From: Hygrocybe punicea
Taxonomy: Eukaryota; Basidiomycota; Agaricomycetes; Agaricales; Hygrophoraceae
Length of the DNA stretch: 64,000 nt
Direction of reading: 5' to 3'
Assembly (NCBI GenBank): GCA_963556145.1
Contig: OY744473.1
Location: 4,923,394-4,987,393, forward strand
Shown here: positions 45,780-57,702 of the stretch, piece after piece
Position numbering within the stretch: the first letter of the stretch is position 1
Layout: each line of letters begins with the position of its first letter
Notes under the pieces: model-generated
The model's database searches: none
What the model was told of the DNA's origin: nothing
Seen by the model: the letters and a program-made list of their open reading frames with translations, nothing else
Program-made: the position numbers and the translations under genes

Positions 45780-47555
45780 GAGAATTCAAGCTTTTTATCC
45801 TCGAGATCGGGACGTCTTTGCCTCCAGTCGAGAAATCAAAGGATAATGGAGAATTCGTCCCGCTATGGAAACAAGAAGAGAAAGGGCGACGAAGATTACA
45901 CGGAGTTTTCACTGGCACAGGTGGCTTCTCTGCTGTTGGCTCAAAAGAAGGTAACACCATCACACTCTCTCTTTCATGTAAATGCTGTTAACATTGCAGA
46001 CAGGATAGGTTCCTGCTACATTCGTTTTATCCCGATCAGACCGAGCAAAGCAAAAGTGAGGACTTGATGGACGAAAAATATCGCCGAAATAAAGGAGGGG
46101 ACAAACTTTGGTGGACACAACAGAGGAGATGGATTTTCTGGCAGGAACGCATGGGCGAAGCAGTGCTGAGGAGGCCGAACGAGAGTATGTAGCGAGTTCA
46201 TGACCCCTGCGTATAGCGGTCACTAATGCGCCTCTCAATAGTTCCATTGCTTCAGTACTGGAAGCAGCGATTCTCCCACCACCCCAAGAACTCCGTTGGA
46301 GCACTCATACTGAAGAACATGGGATGCCGGCTAGCTTAGGCATTGGCCCGCGCATAACGTGGCGTCAGCGAAAACTTCAAGACCTGCAAGTTTCACTTGG
46401 GCCGAATGTTACCGCCTACGACATTCCTGAGGACGAAGAAGAAGTTAGTAAACACACCTATGCCCCTCGAGATACCCCTGTTCTGCGTGTGGAGCGAAAA
46501 GACAATCCCATGGACTAGGATACTCTCCCAGGATGGGTTTGAATGAAAGTCTCGGAGTCGACGGGAGTAAGAATGATTCTGGGCCCAAGTTGGCATGTAC
46601 GTGTGTGTAATCCGACTATGCAATATTTATATCGGATCATTTCATGGTCTTGGCACATTGAACGACACCGAAGACGATGACGTGGATGTCTATGAAGGAA
46701 ATCTCGATCACGGGCGGACACGTTTGGCTTACGATGCCCTCCGTCGTGAAGACAACGAAAAGACCATCCCGGGTAGATCTATCCGAACTAACAACAAACC
46801 AGAAACCGTGAGCAGGCCGCGTTTCCATTTGTTCAAGAAGGACTCAGAAATTTACTTCTTGAAGAGCACAGCAATGCTCGTCTGTGCGTTCCATGACAGA
46901 ACACCAGTTTTCGCAGGATTTATACTTTCTGATCAACCAGTAGCTGAAGATCGATGGTTGGTAACGTGTTGATTGATTATCTCCAGGATAATAGCTTGAT
47001 TTCACTCTGCTCACAGGTATTCTCTTCCAGATATCCCCTAGGGATGGAAGCCGAATCCAAATCGTGTTTGGGAGAGCGACAAGGAGAACGTTGGAACCAA
47101 AACATCTTCCTCCGAGCCTCTGTCGCACGCGAAATGGAAGTTAGGCAAATCGGCCGATGAGGTATGAATTCATGTATATTCAGCGGGCCCCTTTTATTCC
47201 TGACACGAGAATCTATGTAGCGGGGTTCATTACTGGGCGAAACACCGCTCCCTGCTGCTCCACGATCAGTATTTGAGTATATGTCACAGAAGGACCGCGA
47301 GCGTTTGAAGATGATAACTTCTCGAAACCCTGCAACTGAACATGGGTCCGGGGTACTGAGTCCTGATTCTACACCTGTTCCAACGACAATCCAGGCCGCT
47401 CTACATGGCTTTCAACCGTTCGTGACCAGCTACAATGCGTACCTGCAGTCGCAAGCGTTCCCCGGATCTACATCTCTCTCGCCAATGTCACATTAGAATA
47501 TGGACGAGTTCAACAAGGAGCTCGCGAGTTACCTAAAGGCAGCACGTCAAACGAG
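45780..47555 (+). pseudogene. GPATCH1: G-patch protein TGH/GPATCH1, decayed 5'-side copy
   Basis: Fragments in order match the conserved GPATCH1/TOUGH protein, a splicing-associated nuclear factor. FILEIGTSLPPVEKSKD and EFVPLWKQEEKGRRRLHG (45790-45900) are followed by VPATFVLSRSDRAK (46009-46050), TLVDTTEEMD (about 46110), GALILKNMG (about 46298, the G-patch core), GIGPRITWRQRKLQDL (about 46340), HGLGYSPRMGLNESLGVDG (about 46508), WKPNPNRVW (about 47043) and RGSLLGETPLP with VFEYMSQKDRERL (47222-47310). Damage: TAG 46006-46008, frameshifts around 46290, 46340 and 46505, and TAG 47039-47041. Homology stops near 47550 (FNKELASYLKAAR). Confidence 0.85.
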
Positions 47556-48425
47556 TGCCTTTGGTATCGTATTCTGCGACAGGGCTGATTTGGATCATTT
47601 GAGGTGCGCTCAAGGGAGGTGGTAATGATGCGAAGTCATATACGTGGATTTTACCATCAGGTGAAGCTGTACAGGCGATCGTTGTGAAACTGTGGTCTGA
47701 ATTGGATTCTGTTGAAGGAGGGAGGGAAATGGAAAGCGTGTCAAATGCTTTGACGCTGTTACCAAAGATTTTAGTTTTCGTGGATGGTTTGCCAGTGGGC
47801 AAGAACGAACCGATTTGAGTGTCCAACGAATTCTGCGATTATTGTTGGGACCGTATTGGGATCCTTTGATACGTCATACACGGAGAAACTTTTTGTCTTC
47901 GGCGGCGACCAACAGAACCTCTCCTTCGCCGTTGATACGCTTGCAAAATTTGACGTCGTGTTGACGAGAAGATTGTGTGAAGGAGGCGCATATCCTGATG
48001 AGAGTAATAAGTAGAGAGAATGAGAGAAGAGAGCAGAAATTGGTACGCACTGTCGAGTAAATATCGGCGGTTGCTTGTGATTGGACAACAAACATGTAAC
48101 CCGTCTACTGACCAGCGGACAATCTCCTTCTGGATTATACATTAAATAAACCGACAAGCAAGAAACGAAGATGGTTACTTTTCCCCAGTTTCATGCTTGC
48201 CGACCCTTTCCCTCTCATAAAATCCCACATTCGAAGTGTCTTGTCTTTGCCAACGCTGAGCCCAACTTTCCCTGAAGGATGGATGGCGACCGAGTTTACA
48301 CGTCCTTTGTGCCCCTTCAGTGACCTCAAGACAGCCCAATCTCGAGCTCTGAATAGACACAGCGTGCCATCCTCTGATGCCAAGAGGAGATGAGACCGTG
48401 ATAGAAAATGAAGATGAGTTATTGC
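47535..48425 (-). pseudogene. MAK11: WD40 ribosome-biogenesis protein MAK11/PAK1IP1, decayed fragment
   Basis: On the minus strand, LASEDGTLCLFRARDW and LKGHKGRVNSVAIHPSGK, then SVGKDKTLRMWD (48200-48380), are a WD40 repeat of the MAK11/PAK1IP1 type, a 60S subunit assembly factor. Downstream are EIVRWSVDG, MFVVQSQATADIYST, YDVSKDP, GHSNR, FTTIACTASPDGKIHVYD and SPVAEYDTKGTRLTCC (to 47535). Frameshifts occur near 48090 and 47810. The first WD repeats and the C-terminal end are missing. It meets the GPATCH1 fragment tail to tail at about 47550. Confidence 0.82.
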
Positions 48426-49480
48426 CCGTCATGCATCATCATGGTGCAGCCCACTTGAAAACACACAGTCTCGGACATTTCCGAAGCTCTGAGTATATAA
48501 CTAGAATCACCGTTACATAACACTGCTGACACTGCACTATTTTGCATGATGCAAAATGATTGCAAAATGATTGGTAGCTTGTTCAAGTTTTGCAGATGAT
48601 TTTAAACCATACAAAATCCATTTAAATTTTCACAAATAATAACCCATCAAATACTATCCAACCACAGAAATTTGTGGCCATGCCAAAATTAATCAAATTT
48701 GAAGGCTTTGTTTTAGGTAGAAATGTAGACTTAGGGTTGGATGCATCTGCATGACACCAACCTTAATTATGAATGCACTACCTAAATTCAGGAAACACAA
48801 AGCAGGGCTTACAGAGGAACAGTGACAGAGCTAGTGGAAAAGATTTACAGACTCTATGTTTGTTCTCTTTTGCCTCCCATGCCCAGGTTACATCCCATCT
48901 TCGGTCATGATTCCTCAGCGAAGATTGTCTTCTCTCCTCAACCAAGCATGTTTATACCAATGACAACGCTGTCTATCATAACTCGCCCTTCATGTTCCCT
49001 GTACGTGGCCCTAGAACTGACAAAAAAAAAGTGGTGGGTGGTGGGCGTGGCAAAGTGACAGAGAGATTGGGTGGTACCAGGCTGTCAATTTCGGTTAGGT
49101 CCCAACGAGGTGCTGGGGGTTGAACAATGTCATGGGTGGTCTAAACCGGTGGGTGGAAGCAACCGAAAAATGAAAGGTTGGGAAGGCGAAGGGGGAAAAG
49201 TGGATCTTTCTGAAATGGACCTGTTGTGCATTGGCTTACTACACAGGAACCGCGGGAACAATGCTTGCCTAATTGGGGTGTACGGTCCAGATGCTTATGT
49301 AAGCTCCAGAATATCCCCGGATCGTGGGAAACGGTCCAGTATTGGCTGAGAATGAAGGGGGCGAAGTTTGAACTGCCTATTGGCCCAATAGGCACTTCCT
49401 TATACTCACTAGGCCCATTGTAACCCACTGTAGCCCATGCCCAATCCTCTGCAAATGTGAGGAATTTTGATCAACTTTAA
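48426..49480. other. non-coding; contains one copy of the 63-kb satellite-like unit
   Basis: 48500-48800 is AT-rich with short direct words (GCAAAATGATT twice). 49056-49180 matches the repeat unit of 63.1-63.8 kb in word order: GTGACAGA, GGTGGTACC, AACGAGGTGC, GGGGGTTGAA, GGGTGGTC, GGTGGAAGCA. No supported gene. Confidence 0.6.
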
Positions 49481-49539
49481 TAATAATTATATGGACTTGG
49501 AAGGGATGATAATGCAAGATATGCCATTGCAACTAGCCA

Positions 49540-50370
49540 GCTATCTGCTTATCAAATATCAACTCCGCCTAGACATTCTGGGCTCTCCTCGGTTTCCTGA
49601 TGAAGTTTGTCTTTCCCATTCCGAGCTCTTTCTTGATACATTTAAGCTGCTCCATGAGATAGTATTCGTGCTGCCACTTGGCGATTTTTGTGTCAACGTT
49701 ACGCAACTGCGCGTTGATGAGCTCCTTCTTGAGCACAAGCAAGGCATTTCATAATCTAGAAATAGAAAGTACCAGGGTGAACATTGGCAAACTTACTCTG
49801 AGGAGAAGGCGGTGGCGTCAGTGGCTCATCCTCTCTTCCAAGCAAATCGCTTTAGGGATTCTCTCCAGCTTTGAGTAATTCGGCAATCTTGATTCTACAG
49901 TGATTCTACGGTGCAGATACAAAACTGCAGTGAGACCCTCTTCTTTGTCATCATCTTTCCCACTCGCAGCGAACACACTTGTGATCTGTGTGAATACGCC
50001 AAACTGGGTGTACCGAGTTGATGTTGGTGATAACGTCACTGTCGATGTCTTCCTTGAGCAGAAATGCGCCGAGATAGGGCTGTCTGCGTTTCATCATCTC
50101 TTTTATGGCAGCAACTACAGCTGGATTACGAACGACGACCACCCTGTAGACTCCAGGGAAGAGCGGGCGGCGGGCAATAGGGAGAGCGAGAACCTGGAGA
50201 TAGACATCGGGTACGGATTGTTTTGCTATCGAGCTCTGAGACGGTGGGGGAGCATCTGAAGGTGGTACAGCTGGCGTTTCGGAGGAGTCTGGGAGTGAGG
50301 GGCTGCTATTCGAGGATGACGAGCTGGATGGCGGATTGGTGTAACAAAAAAATGAGAACCACCGCTCCAG
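49540..50370 (-). pseudogene. PIM1: mitochondrial Lon protease, N-domain fragment
   Basis: Encodes part of the substrate-binding N-domain of Lon, the ATP-dependent protease of the mitochondrial matrix. A Ser/Pro-rich leader (50270-50340) is followed by VPDVYLQVLALPIARRPLFPG, VRNPAVVAAIKEMMKRRQPYLGAFLL (about 50050-50220), then ITSVFAASGKDDDKEEGLTAVLY (49915-49990), and after a shift [31 protein letters not shown] with IKKELGMG (49590-49730). No Walker A, Walker B or Ser-Lys protease centre is present: homology ends before the AAA+ module. Frameshifts occur near 49990 and 49800. Confidence 0.85.
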
Positions 50371-51562
50371 CGAGGGACAGCAGGCCAACATGTCGGTTTA
50401 TCGTGCGAGGCCCCCCGTCGTTTGACGAGGTAGCCTGTATCTCTGATGTGAGGCTCTGCAGTTTGTCACAATCCTGTGGAACGCACTTGTGGAATCTGTC
50501 AGACAGCTCAAAATCTACAACTCTCAGCTGCCCCGATGTAGACATGACGATGTTTCTCAGTTCGAGATCCTGATGGCAGATGTTGTGATGATGAATGTTG
50601 GAGATGTGGGACCAAAGGGACACCCTGGGATCATTCAGCGGGATATCAATATTATCGACACATGATGCGCACCTCTGGTGTGGGGTCAACTCGCCGTAGG
50701 ACTTGATGGAATAACCACAGTCCTCCAGCAAGAGCAAGTCAGCAAAATCCGCTACTCTGAATAGCCCGTAGCATTGTGGTATCGCAGAGCCTTGCAGGTC
50801 ATGTAATGTTTGATAAAGGGCGTATTCTTCTTGGAGAGTTGACTCAGCGCGATCCACACAGATCTTGGCGATAATAGGCCTGCAGCCAAAATGGCCTCGG
50901 AATACATGACATTCATTGCCCCACCGGACTGCGTGAGAGAGAACGACGGTGCTGCGCTGCGTTGCAAACAAAAAGCGGATTGCGGTCGGCGACGAGCAAC
51001 CCATAAGATTGAACGTCACTGATGAGGTGGTGCGACCTGCATTCAACAAGTGAGCCAGACTCTTGGCAAATCGCTAATCGAGTGGTGAGCAGCTAGAGCT
51101 TGATATCCGTCAAGAAACACGTACCATCATCGTCAAGTGTGCTGGTGCCTTGATTGTGGCTTGGCTGTCCATCTTGGCGTGTGTCCTAGAACTCCCCTGA
51201 TTGGAGAGAGACACAGAGTGGGACGATGCTGTATCCAAACCTGTGGGAATTTTGGGTGGCCAGGCCGGAGCTTCCATGTCGTCATCATTGGAGGGATACC
51301 ATCCGCAAAGGCCATGAGCAAGGAAGTAAGACAAATGCGTCATCATTTCAAGCATGTCTTGCTCATTGGAGGCTTGGCACGAGTACCGTTTCAATAGTAG
51401 GAGGCAATTGCCTTGGCGTAGGACCAAAATGAATTCATCCTTGTTGGCAAGGACACAGTGTTTATATATGCCTGGTAGCAATGCATTGGAAAATTTGCAC
51501 CAAAATCTGACTTGGTGGGATGGTTTAGAGTCATCATATAACCCATGAGATGTCCTGTGCAA
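50306..51562 (-). CDS. protein-kinase-like gene (atypical, fungal-expanded type)
   Basis: A first exon (51562 to about 51125) and a second from about 51034 join through a GTACGT..TGCAG intron. Another intron lies at about 50625-50672 (GTGCGC..CCCAG), giving HQR|VSLWSHISNIHHHN. Kinase marks: IAKIC may hold the ATP-anchoring Lys, LLLLEDCG is hinge-like, HQDLELRN is the catalytic loop (Asp and Asn both present), and VVDFE replaces DFG. The C-terminus has a hydrophobic span (LLSLAGAVVLIFLL). The catalytic loop looks competent and the altered DFG argues for weak or atypical activity. Frames are intact, so it may be expressed. The start codon is uncertain. Confidence 0.6.
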
Positions 51563-51599
51563 ATTTTGAACAAAATTGGCGGACCGGTTTTGGAGCTAT

Positions 51600-52870
51600 G
51601 GTGCAAACAAGGGGTAGAAGGGGGTATGGGGAGCACATTGGCATATCTCAAGAATGCATTCACAAAATGGTCCGGGAGATCATTTCATTGGAATGTGGTG
51701 ATCAAATAGCCCCTAGAACAAGTGATTTGAGGTTACTAGCTGCCCTGGAACATGTGCTATACAAGGGGGGTATGAGGAGCATATGGGCATATCTCAAGAA
51801 TGCATTCATAAAAGGGTCCGGGAGATGACTCCATTGCAATCCCATGGTTAAATAACCCCCAGAACAGGTGATTAGAGGTTCCTAGCTGGCCAGGAACATG
51901 TGCTGTACTAGGGGGGTATGAGGAGCACATGGGCATATCTCAAGAATGCATTCATAAAAGGGTCTGGGAGATGACTCCATTGCATTCCCATGGTTAAATA
52001 ACCCCCAGAACAAGTGATTTCAGATTCCTAGCTGGCCAGGAACATGTGCTGTACAAGGGGTATGAGGAGCACATGGGCATATCTCAAGAATGCATTCATA
52101 AAAGGGTCTGGGAGATGACTCCATTGAACTCCCATGATAAAATATCCCCTAGAACAAGTGATTTGAGGTTGCTAGCTGGCCAGGAACATGTGTTATGTCA
52201 GGGGGGTATGAGGAGCACATGGGTATATCTCAAAAATGCATTCACCAAAGTGTCCGGGAGATTGTTTCAATGGAATGTGGTGATCAAATAGCCCCCAGAA
52301 CAAGTGATTTGAGGCTGCTAGCTCTCCAGGAACCTGTGCTATGCTAGGGGGGTAGGAGGAGCACATTCCTATATCTCAAGAATGCATTCATAAAATGGTC
52401 TGGGAGATGATTCCATTGCGATCTGGGGATCAACTTACCCCCTGGACATGGGATTTTAGGTCACTAGCTGGCCAGGAGCATGTGCTATGCTAGGGGGTAT
52501 GAGGAGCACATTGGTGTATCTCAAGAATGCATTCACCAAAGTATCTGGGAGATCATTTCAATGAAATCTGATGATCAACTAGCCCCCTGGACAAGTGATC
52601 TCGGGTTGCTAGCTGGCCCAGAGCATGTGCTCTGTCAGGGGGTAGGAGGAGCACATTCATATATCTCAAGAATGCATGCACAAAATGGACCCGGAGATGA
52701 CTCCATTGAGAACCCATGGTGAAATAACCCCTAGGTCAAGTGATTTGAGGTTCCTAGCTGGCCAAGAACCTGTGCTATAACAGGGGGTAACTCAATACAT
52801 TCATAAAACCGTCTTGGAGATGATTCCATTGATATCTAATGGTTCAATAGCCTCTAGGACAAGTATTTTC
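51600..52870. repeat. ~146-bp satellite, about 9 units
   Basis: Each unit has the order GAGGAGCACAT, ATATCTCAAGAATGCATTCA, GGGAGATGA, CCATTG, ATAACCCCC, AGAACAAGTGATTTGAGG, CTAGCTGGCCAGGAACATGTG. Successive GAGGAGCAC sites fall at about 51773, 51917, 52061, 52208, 52353, 52500 and 52646, so the spacing is 144-147 bp. Short open frames inside are by-products. Confidence 0.93.
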
Positions 52871-52894
52871 ATGCTGCTCAATGTCTAGACACTA

Positions 52895-55800
52895 CTACTC
52901 TTCACCTGTCTCATCATTCTCTGAACATGTATCACCACTCTTCTCAATCTCTGAACTCCCACTGCCACCATCGTCGCTGTCATCAGTGGAATCACCGTTG
53001 CTTTCACTGACACTGCTCTCCTCAGATTGGACCTCTTGTCTTCTTGCTGGAGGCTTGCGGAAATTTGCCTTCTTCCAGGACTTTTGACGATCCCTGTATT
53101 CACGTCTGCTTACTTTGTATGGGATTCCGCGATGCTCTTGATCCAATTTCGCAGCTATCACAGCTGTGGATGCCTTTACCCTCGTTCTCACCGGTTTCTT
53201 CTCTCTGGTGACATTCCCAATCCTGGCCAGCTTGTAGTATCTTGAGTTGGTGACCAGCTCGATGTAACCATTGCGTGTCTTCCATATCGTTCCACATCTT
53301 CTTCCACCTTCCTGGCATTGTTTGCTGACAGGAAGACACTGAAGGTGAGCAAAGATGATGCTAAGCCCCGTGTTAATCTCCAGGAGACGACGCTCGGAAA
53401 GTGTCTTGCACAGATGATGATATTCCCCAATATAACCCTTATCCATCAATGGCTGCCAAACAGAGTTGGCATTGAAACCAGCATCGGGAGCGGGGAAAAA
53501 GATGGAGAGCATCGAGCAAAATGAAGAGTGTTTTTGTCCGGTCTTTGCCCCTCGAAGATTGTAGCTTGAAGCCAAGAACGTGCAGTTACGAAAAGATGCC
53601 TGTATGGCTTGTACTGTCCAACATTCCATGGCTTCTTGAAGGGTGGTGGGCTTGGGAGGTAGGCCATACATGGCATCGTCCACCACGGTAAGCCAGAGAT
53701 CGACCGTCATTCTGATAAATAGGTCATTTGCCTGAGCGTGCTGGTCATACATGGCACTCCATTCCCAAGCCTTCAACATCGTCTCCGGTGAGTCTTGAAC
53801 AGCTTGAACCACCAACTTCCAGGGAGGCGAGTCACCGATGGGATACTGAGCATTTGGTTCAGAATTGATGAAATTGATTGTCCTAGCCTTTTTGCGTGCC
53901 CTCTTGTCCAGCTTCATCACCTTGGCCACCTCATCGTCGTCGTTTTGCTCCAATCCTGGAAGAAAGATGTTGTTGGAAATGTCTATATCATGCAGAAAGA
54001 ACATTCCAAATCTTTCTATGCAGGGACCGAAATTGAGGTCAATGAGAGCAGCGTTAAGATAGCTGTAGATGTTTATGGGGGTGGTGATGATGTTCCGGAT
54101 CAGATGCATGATCAGACTAGTGATGATTCCATAGTTGGAGGGACGTGATTTCGACAACTTGAGTTGGAAGTTTTTGAGCTCCAACATTCTCCTTCCCACA
54201 AAGGTGAACCAAAGATCGGATTTAACCCACAACACGGGATCTGACCGCAAGTAATCCAATGCCTGGATCACAAAATACTGCAAGTCAGATGTAGAAGAAA
54301 ACCACCAGAGACACACAGCAAACTAGCCTTTCTTTTTGCGGACATCAAAGCCGTCTTGATGGCCAGTCCACTTCCACGAATTTCTTCTCTAACCCCGAAT
54401 GACTTTCTTTTGGCACCCTTGAACATGCCACCATATCTTTTGCAACAGTCGAGGAAAGTGGGGGAGGCAAAGTAAGCCTCACGGTCCTCGCAAAAGTAGG
54501 AGTTAGACCCTGGACGGCGAATGGCCTCAAAGTACAGGCCATAGGAAGAACGAAAAGTAAACTGGACTGCCTTCATCCTCTCCTGTTGCATTTCAGCCTG
54601 CATGCCACCGTACTGTGCCAGAGTGTTGGTGTTATGGATGGTGCTCTGCTTCATCCCAGCAGCTTGATATGAACCTTGCACAACGGGCAGCTTCCAAAGA
54701 CCGACCAAAGGGGTTGCATCTTTGGGATTTGGATGGAAAGAAATCCCAAAGTCGAGGAAGAGCTGTCCATTGGATCGATCCATAGCATAGTCCCAATCCA
54801 TTCCGGGGTACTCCCTCATCAAAGCTTGATAGGGGTCATCCTCCACGGTAAGGCCTTTGGAGCTTCGAAAGTCGCAAACGAAGAAGAAGGAACCGAAGAG
54901 ATCGAGATTGTCAGGATTTTCCATAATGATTTTCTTCATGCAATACTGCAAATCATCAAGGGCAGAAGCACGAACAGGAGTGGTCTTGGTGTCGACGAAT
55001 CTATGATTTACTGAAGCCTTCCATCTCCACTCATCCAGAGTGAAATCTGTGTACTCCAAACAGCCAGGAACTGTGGAGGCAATGATGGAAGGGAGGACGA
55101 CCTCTGTAAACCACAAAGATTGCACTTCGAAAGGAATCCGGTTGACTCGAAAGCCCCTGAACTCGTCCCGGTGAATCATCCGTGGAAAGAAAACATATAT
55201 GTTCACGCTTCCTGCACCATCTCCAAGATGAGCAAAGTGGGTGTGAGGTATTCCAGACAAAGGAAATGACTTGGATAGCCACTCTGATCGACCACCGCTG
55301 TCCTTGTCGAGCTCTGAACGAGGAAGAAGGATGTCCACGTAAACGTGATTGTTTCTGTGGATAGGAGCTTCCCTCCTTTCGTATGGCAACACGAACATCT
55401 TGATGGCTTGAAGAAAATGGAGTTTGTGAGTGACCCAGATCATGCTATCGATGTCGAAACACGAGGTTATTTCATCTTCCTCCAAATGAACTTTGTCTTC
55501 CTCGAGAGATAGGTGGATATAATGGCCATAAGAAGATCGACCGCAAACAAAGGCATTAAAACTCTCTATGGAGTTTTCTCTACCAGCATGAGACAACATG
55601 TCTTCCATTCCCATAGTCACAATATCGTTAACATCGACATTGATGTCCTCGTGACCACGTCTTGCCAGAGAATAATCACCGGTGATGTGATCGGAGGTGC
55701 TTTCCCCTGTGAGTGATGACCCGACAGGCAGGAGATGTTCTTGGACAAGGATCGGGTCGACATTATTGAACATGAGGGCGAAACTGGGTTCCAACCTGTA

Positions 55801-57617
55801 ACCATAGTCTTTGTAATGTTCCCATGATGAACGGATGGTGGGCATGGCAAAAGGATTGGTTGGGAAATTGTCAAGATATTTTGGATACGTCGCATTGTCT
55901 TCCAAGGTAGGCCCCAGGAAATACTCATCAAAATTGGAATTAGAAGGAAGAGGGATGAAACGTTGGGGTGGCAAGGGAATTGTGTTGTCGGTGGCTTTCA
56001 ACCTACGAGGCACCAAGAATGCTCTGTTTCGAGCCCCTTTCATGAATGTATTATTCTTGAGATGAGCAGGGAATTTTTGTTGTCCTGCAGATAGCGCCAA
56101 GGTAAAAGGAATACTCATCAGAAACACAAGAATGTTACTCACTGCTCTCCTGGTCCTCGCTCTCCGGCTCATTGCCACTCTGGCTATCATTGGAACTTGA
56201 ATGTGGGTTAGACGAGGATTTGATCTTGGCCGCCATAATGGTTCTACTTTGTTTGCAATCTGGGCAATGGGATTGGGCCTTCTTAAATTGTTTTGACATT
56301 CTGCTGATTTTGGTCAGCCATTCTTGACCAGACTCCAGCATATCCACGGAAGCTTGGATGGGTTCAGTAACCCAAGCAATGGGATGGGACTCTTTCATGG
56401 CTTTCCAGGTGGTGAAGCAAATAAATGTTTGTTCCACTATAACCTCAAACATATGCTGCCTCTGGAGATGAGCGCAAGGAATGGAGGGACAGAGAATGTG
56501 ACCGGAATCATCGAATTCCAACCCTCTGGACAAGAGAGCTAAAATCACCGAGACAGTTATCGGTCCACAATCCAATCCATTCTGAAAAGAGAATCATAAA
56601 GAAAGATCAACTGAATTTTGAGCACAAGACAGACCTGACGCCATTGTCTGGCTACCACCTCGACTTCATTTATGTCTCCAGCTTGCCAACCATGGAGAAC
56701 GGCCAAGAAATTCCACAACTGTGGACCATTCCAATCATTCCAGGGAACGTCGATATGATAATAACCTGAGTGAGAGATTCTCGAACCCAGAACATAGGCC
56801 ATCATTGCAGTGTAATCGAAGATGGCGACAAAAAAATGATGAGAATGACCTATGACTGCTATCACGGGACGTGGAGGGAATGGGCGACATTGACCGGTGT
56901 AAGATTCATAAGAATCCAATTGCATCTGATTTGGCATAATTCTCGAATTCAGAGTCAATTCCAAGTTCACCAGGTAAAAGAGGGCATCGTCTCGGTTGTG
57001 GAGCCAATGGTAAAGGAGATAAAAGTTGATTATGGTTTGATCCAACCACTTTCCAATACACAAAGTTTGAATCTCCAACAGAGGAACACTCCACACCATA
57101 GGATTACAAAGAATCAGGTCTAGAAATAAAGATAAAGATAAATGAGGCTGAAAGCTAAGCTATGGGATTGCTGAAGCCCACCTTTGTCATGCTGATCATT
57201 GTTATCATTGTTATCAGGCCCATGTTCATTGTGAGAATTAGATGTGGAGCGATTGGTATCCCAGTCTTCAAGTTGCAAAGGCACAATGTCACCAGAAGGC
57301 TGATAACCATCGGAAGTGTCTGAGTGTGTGGAATGATTGGAGGAAGAGGAGGAAGAGGAGGAGAAATTTTGAGAAGGCAACCCAGCTAATACATCAAACG
57401 CTGATTGCAGTTGCTTAGAAGTCAACTGAGAGGCCTGAGAGGAGGTCAGGATGGATTTCCATGTGGGATTGACAGACAATGAGTCCATAGGATCAGAAGA
57501 AGATGATGAGGAGGAGACTCGGGAAGCCATCAAGTCCAGCTTTCCTTGAAATTCATTTGCTACGGAGAGCAGGTCATCAGAAAATTTGGAATCCGATGAA
57601 GTTGAAGAGTCAGACAT
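52895..57617 (-). CDS. large multi-exon protein with Ulp1-like cysteine peptidase domain
   Basis: Exons on the minus strand: 57182-57617 (MSDSSTSSDSKF, Ser-rich), 56635-57119, 56143-56581, about 54330-56084, and about 52895-54293. Introns 57120-57181, 56582-56634 and 56085-56142 keep phase; the last join does not match phase by eye and may hide an indel. Exon 2 to 3 gives the peptidase: GKWLDQTIINFYL, HSHHFFVAIFDY (His), HIDVPWNDWNG (Asp) and, across the splice, QNGLDCGPITVSV (Cys). That is the His-Asp-Cys order of Ulp1/SENP SUMO proteases. The ~900-residue core after it (for example SGIPHTHFAHLGDGAGSVNIYVFFPRM in part, NGQLFLDFGISFHP) has no named domain. The tail is basic then acidic (SDDSDDGGSGSSE). 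No premature stop in ~1,500 codons. I know the core only as an unnamed mushroom family. Confidence 0.7.
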
Positions 57618-57702
57618 GATGACGGAAAGCAAGATACAATATGTAATACAGGCACAACCCCCAACCTACACGAGGCATCACGTAAGGTGAGCAGGGAAAT
57701 GA

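Noticed and set aside
51550..52722. Repeated ORFs containing GISQECIHK
   Set aside because: They are satellite units of ~146 bp translated by chance; no coding signal beyond repetition.
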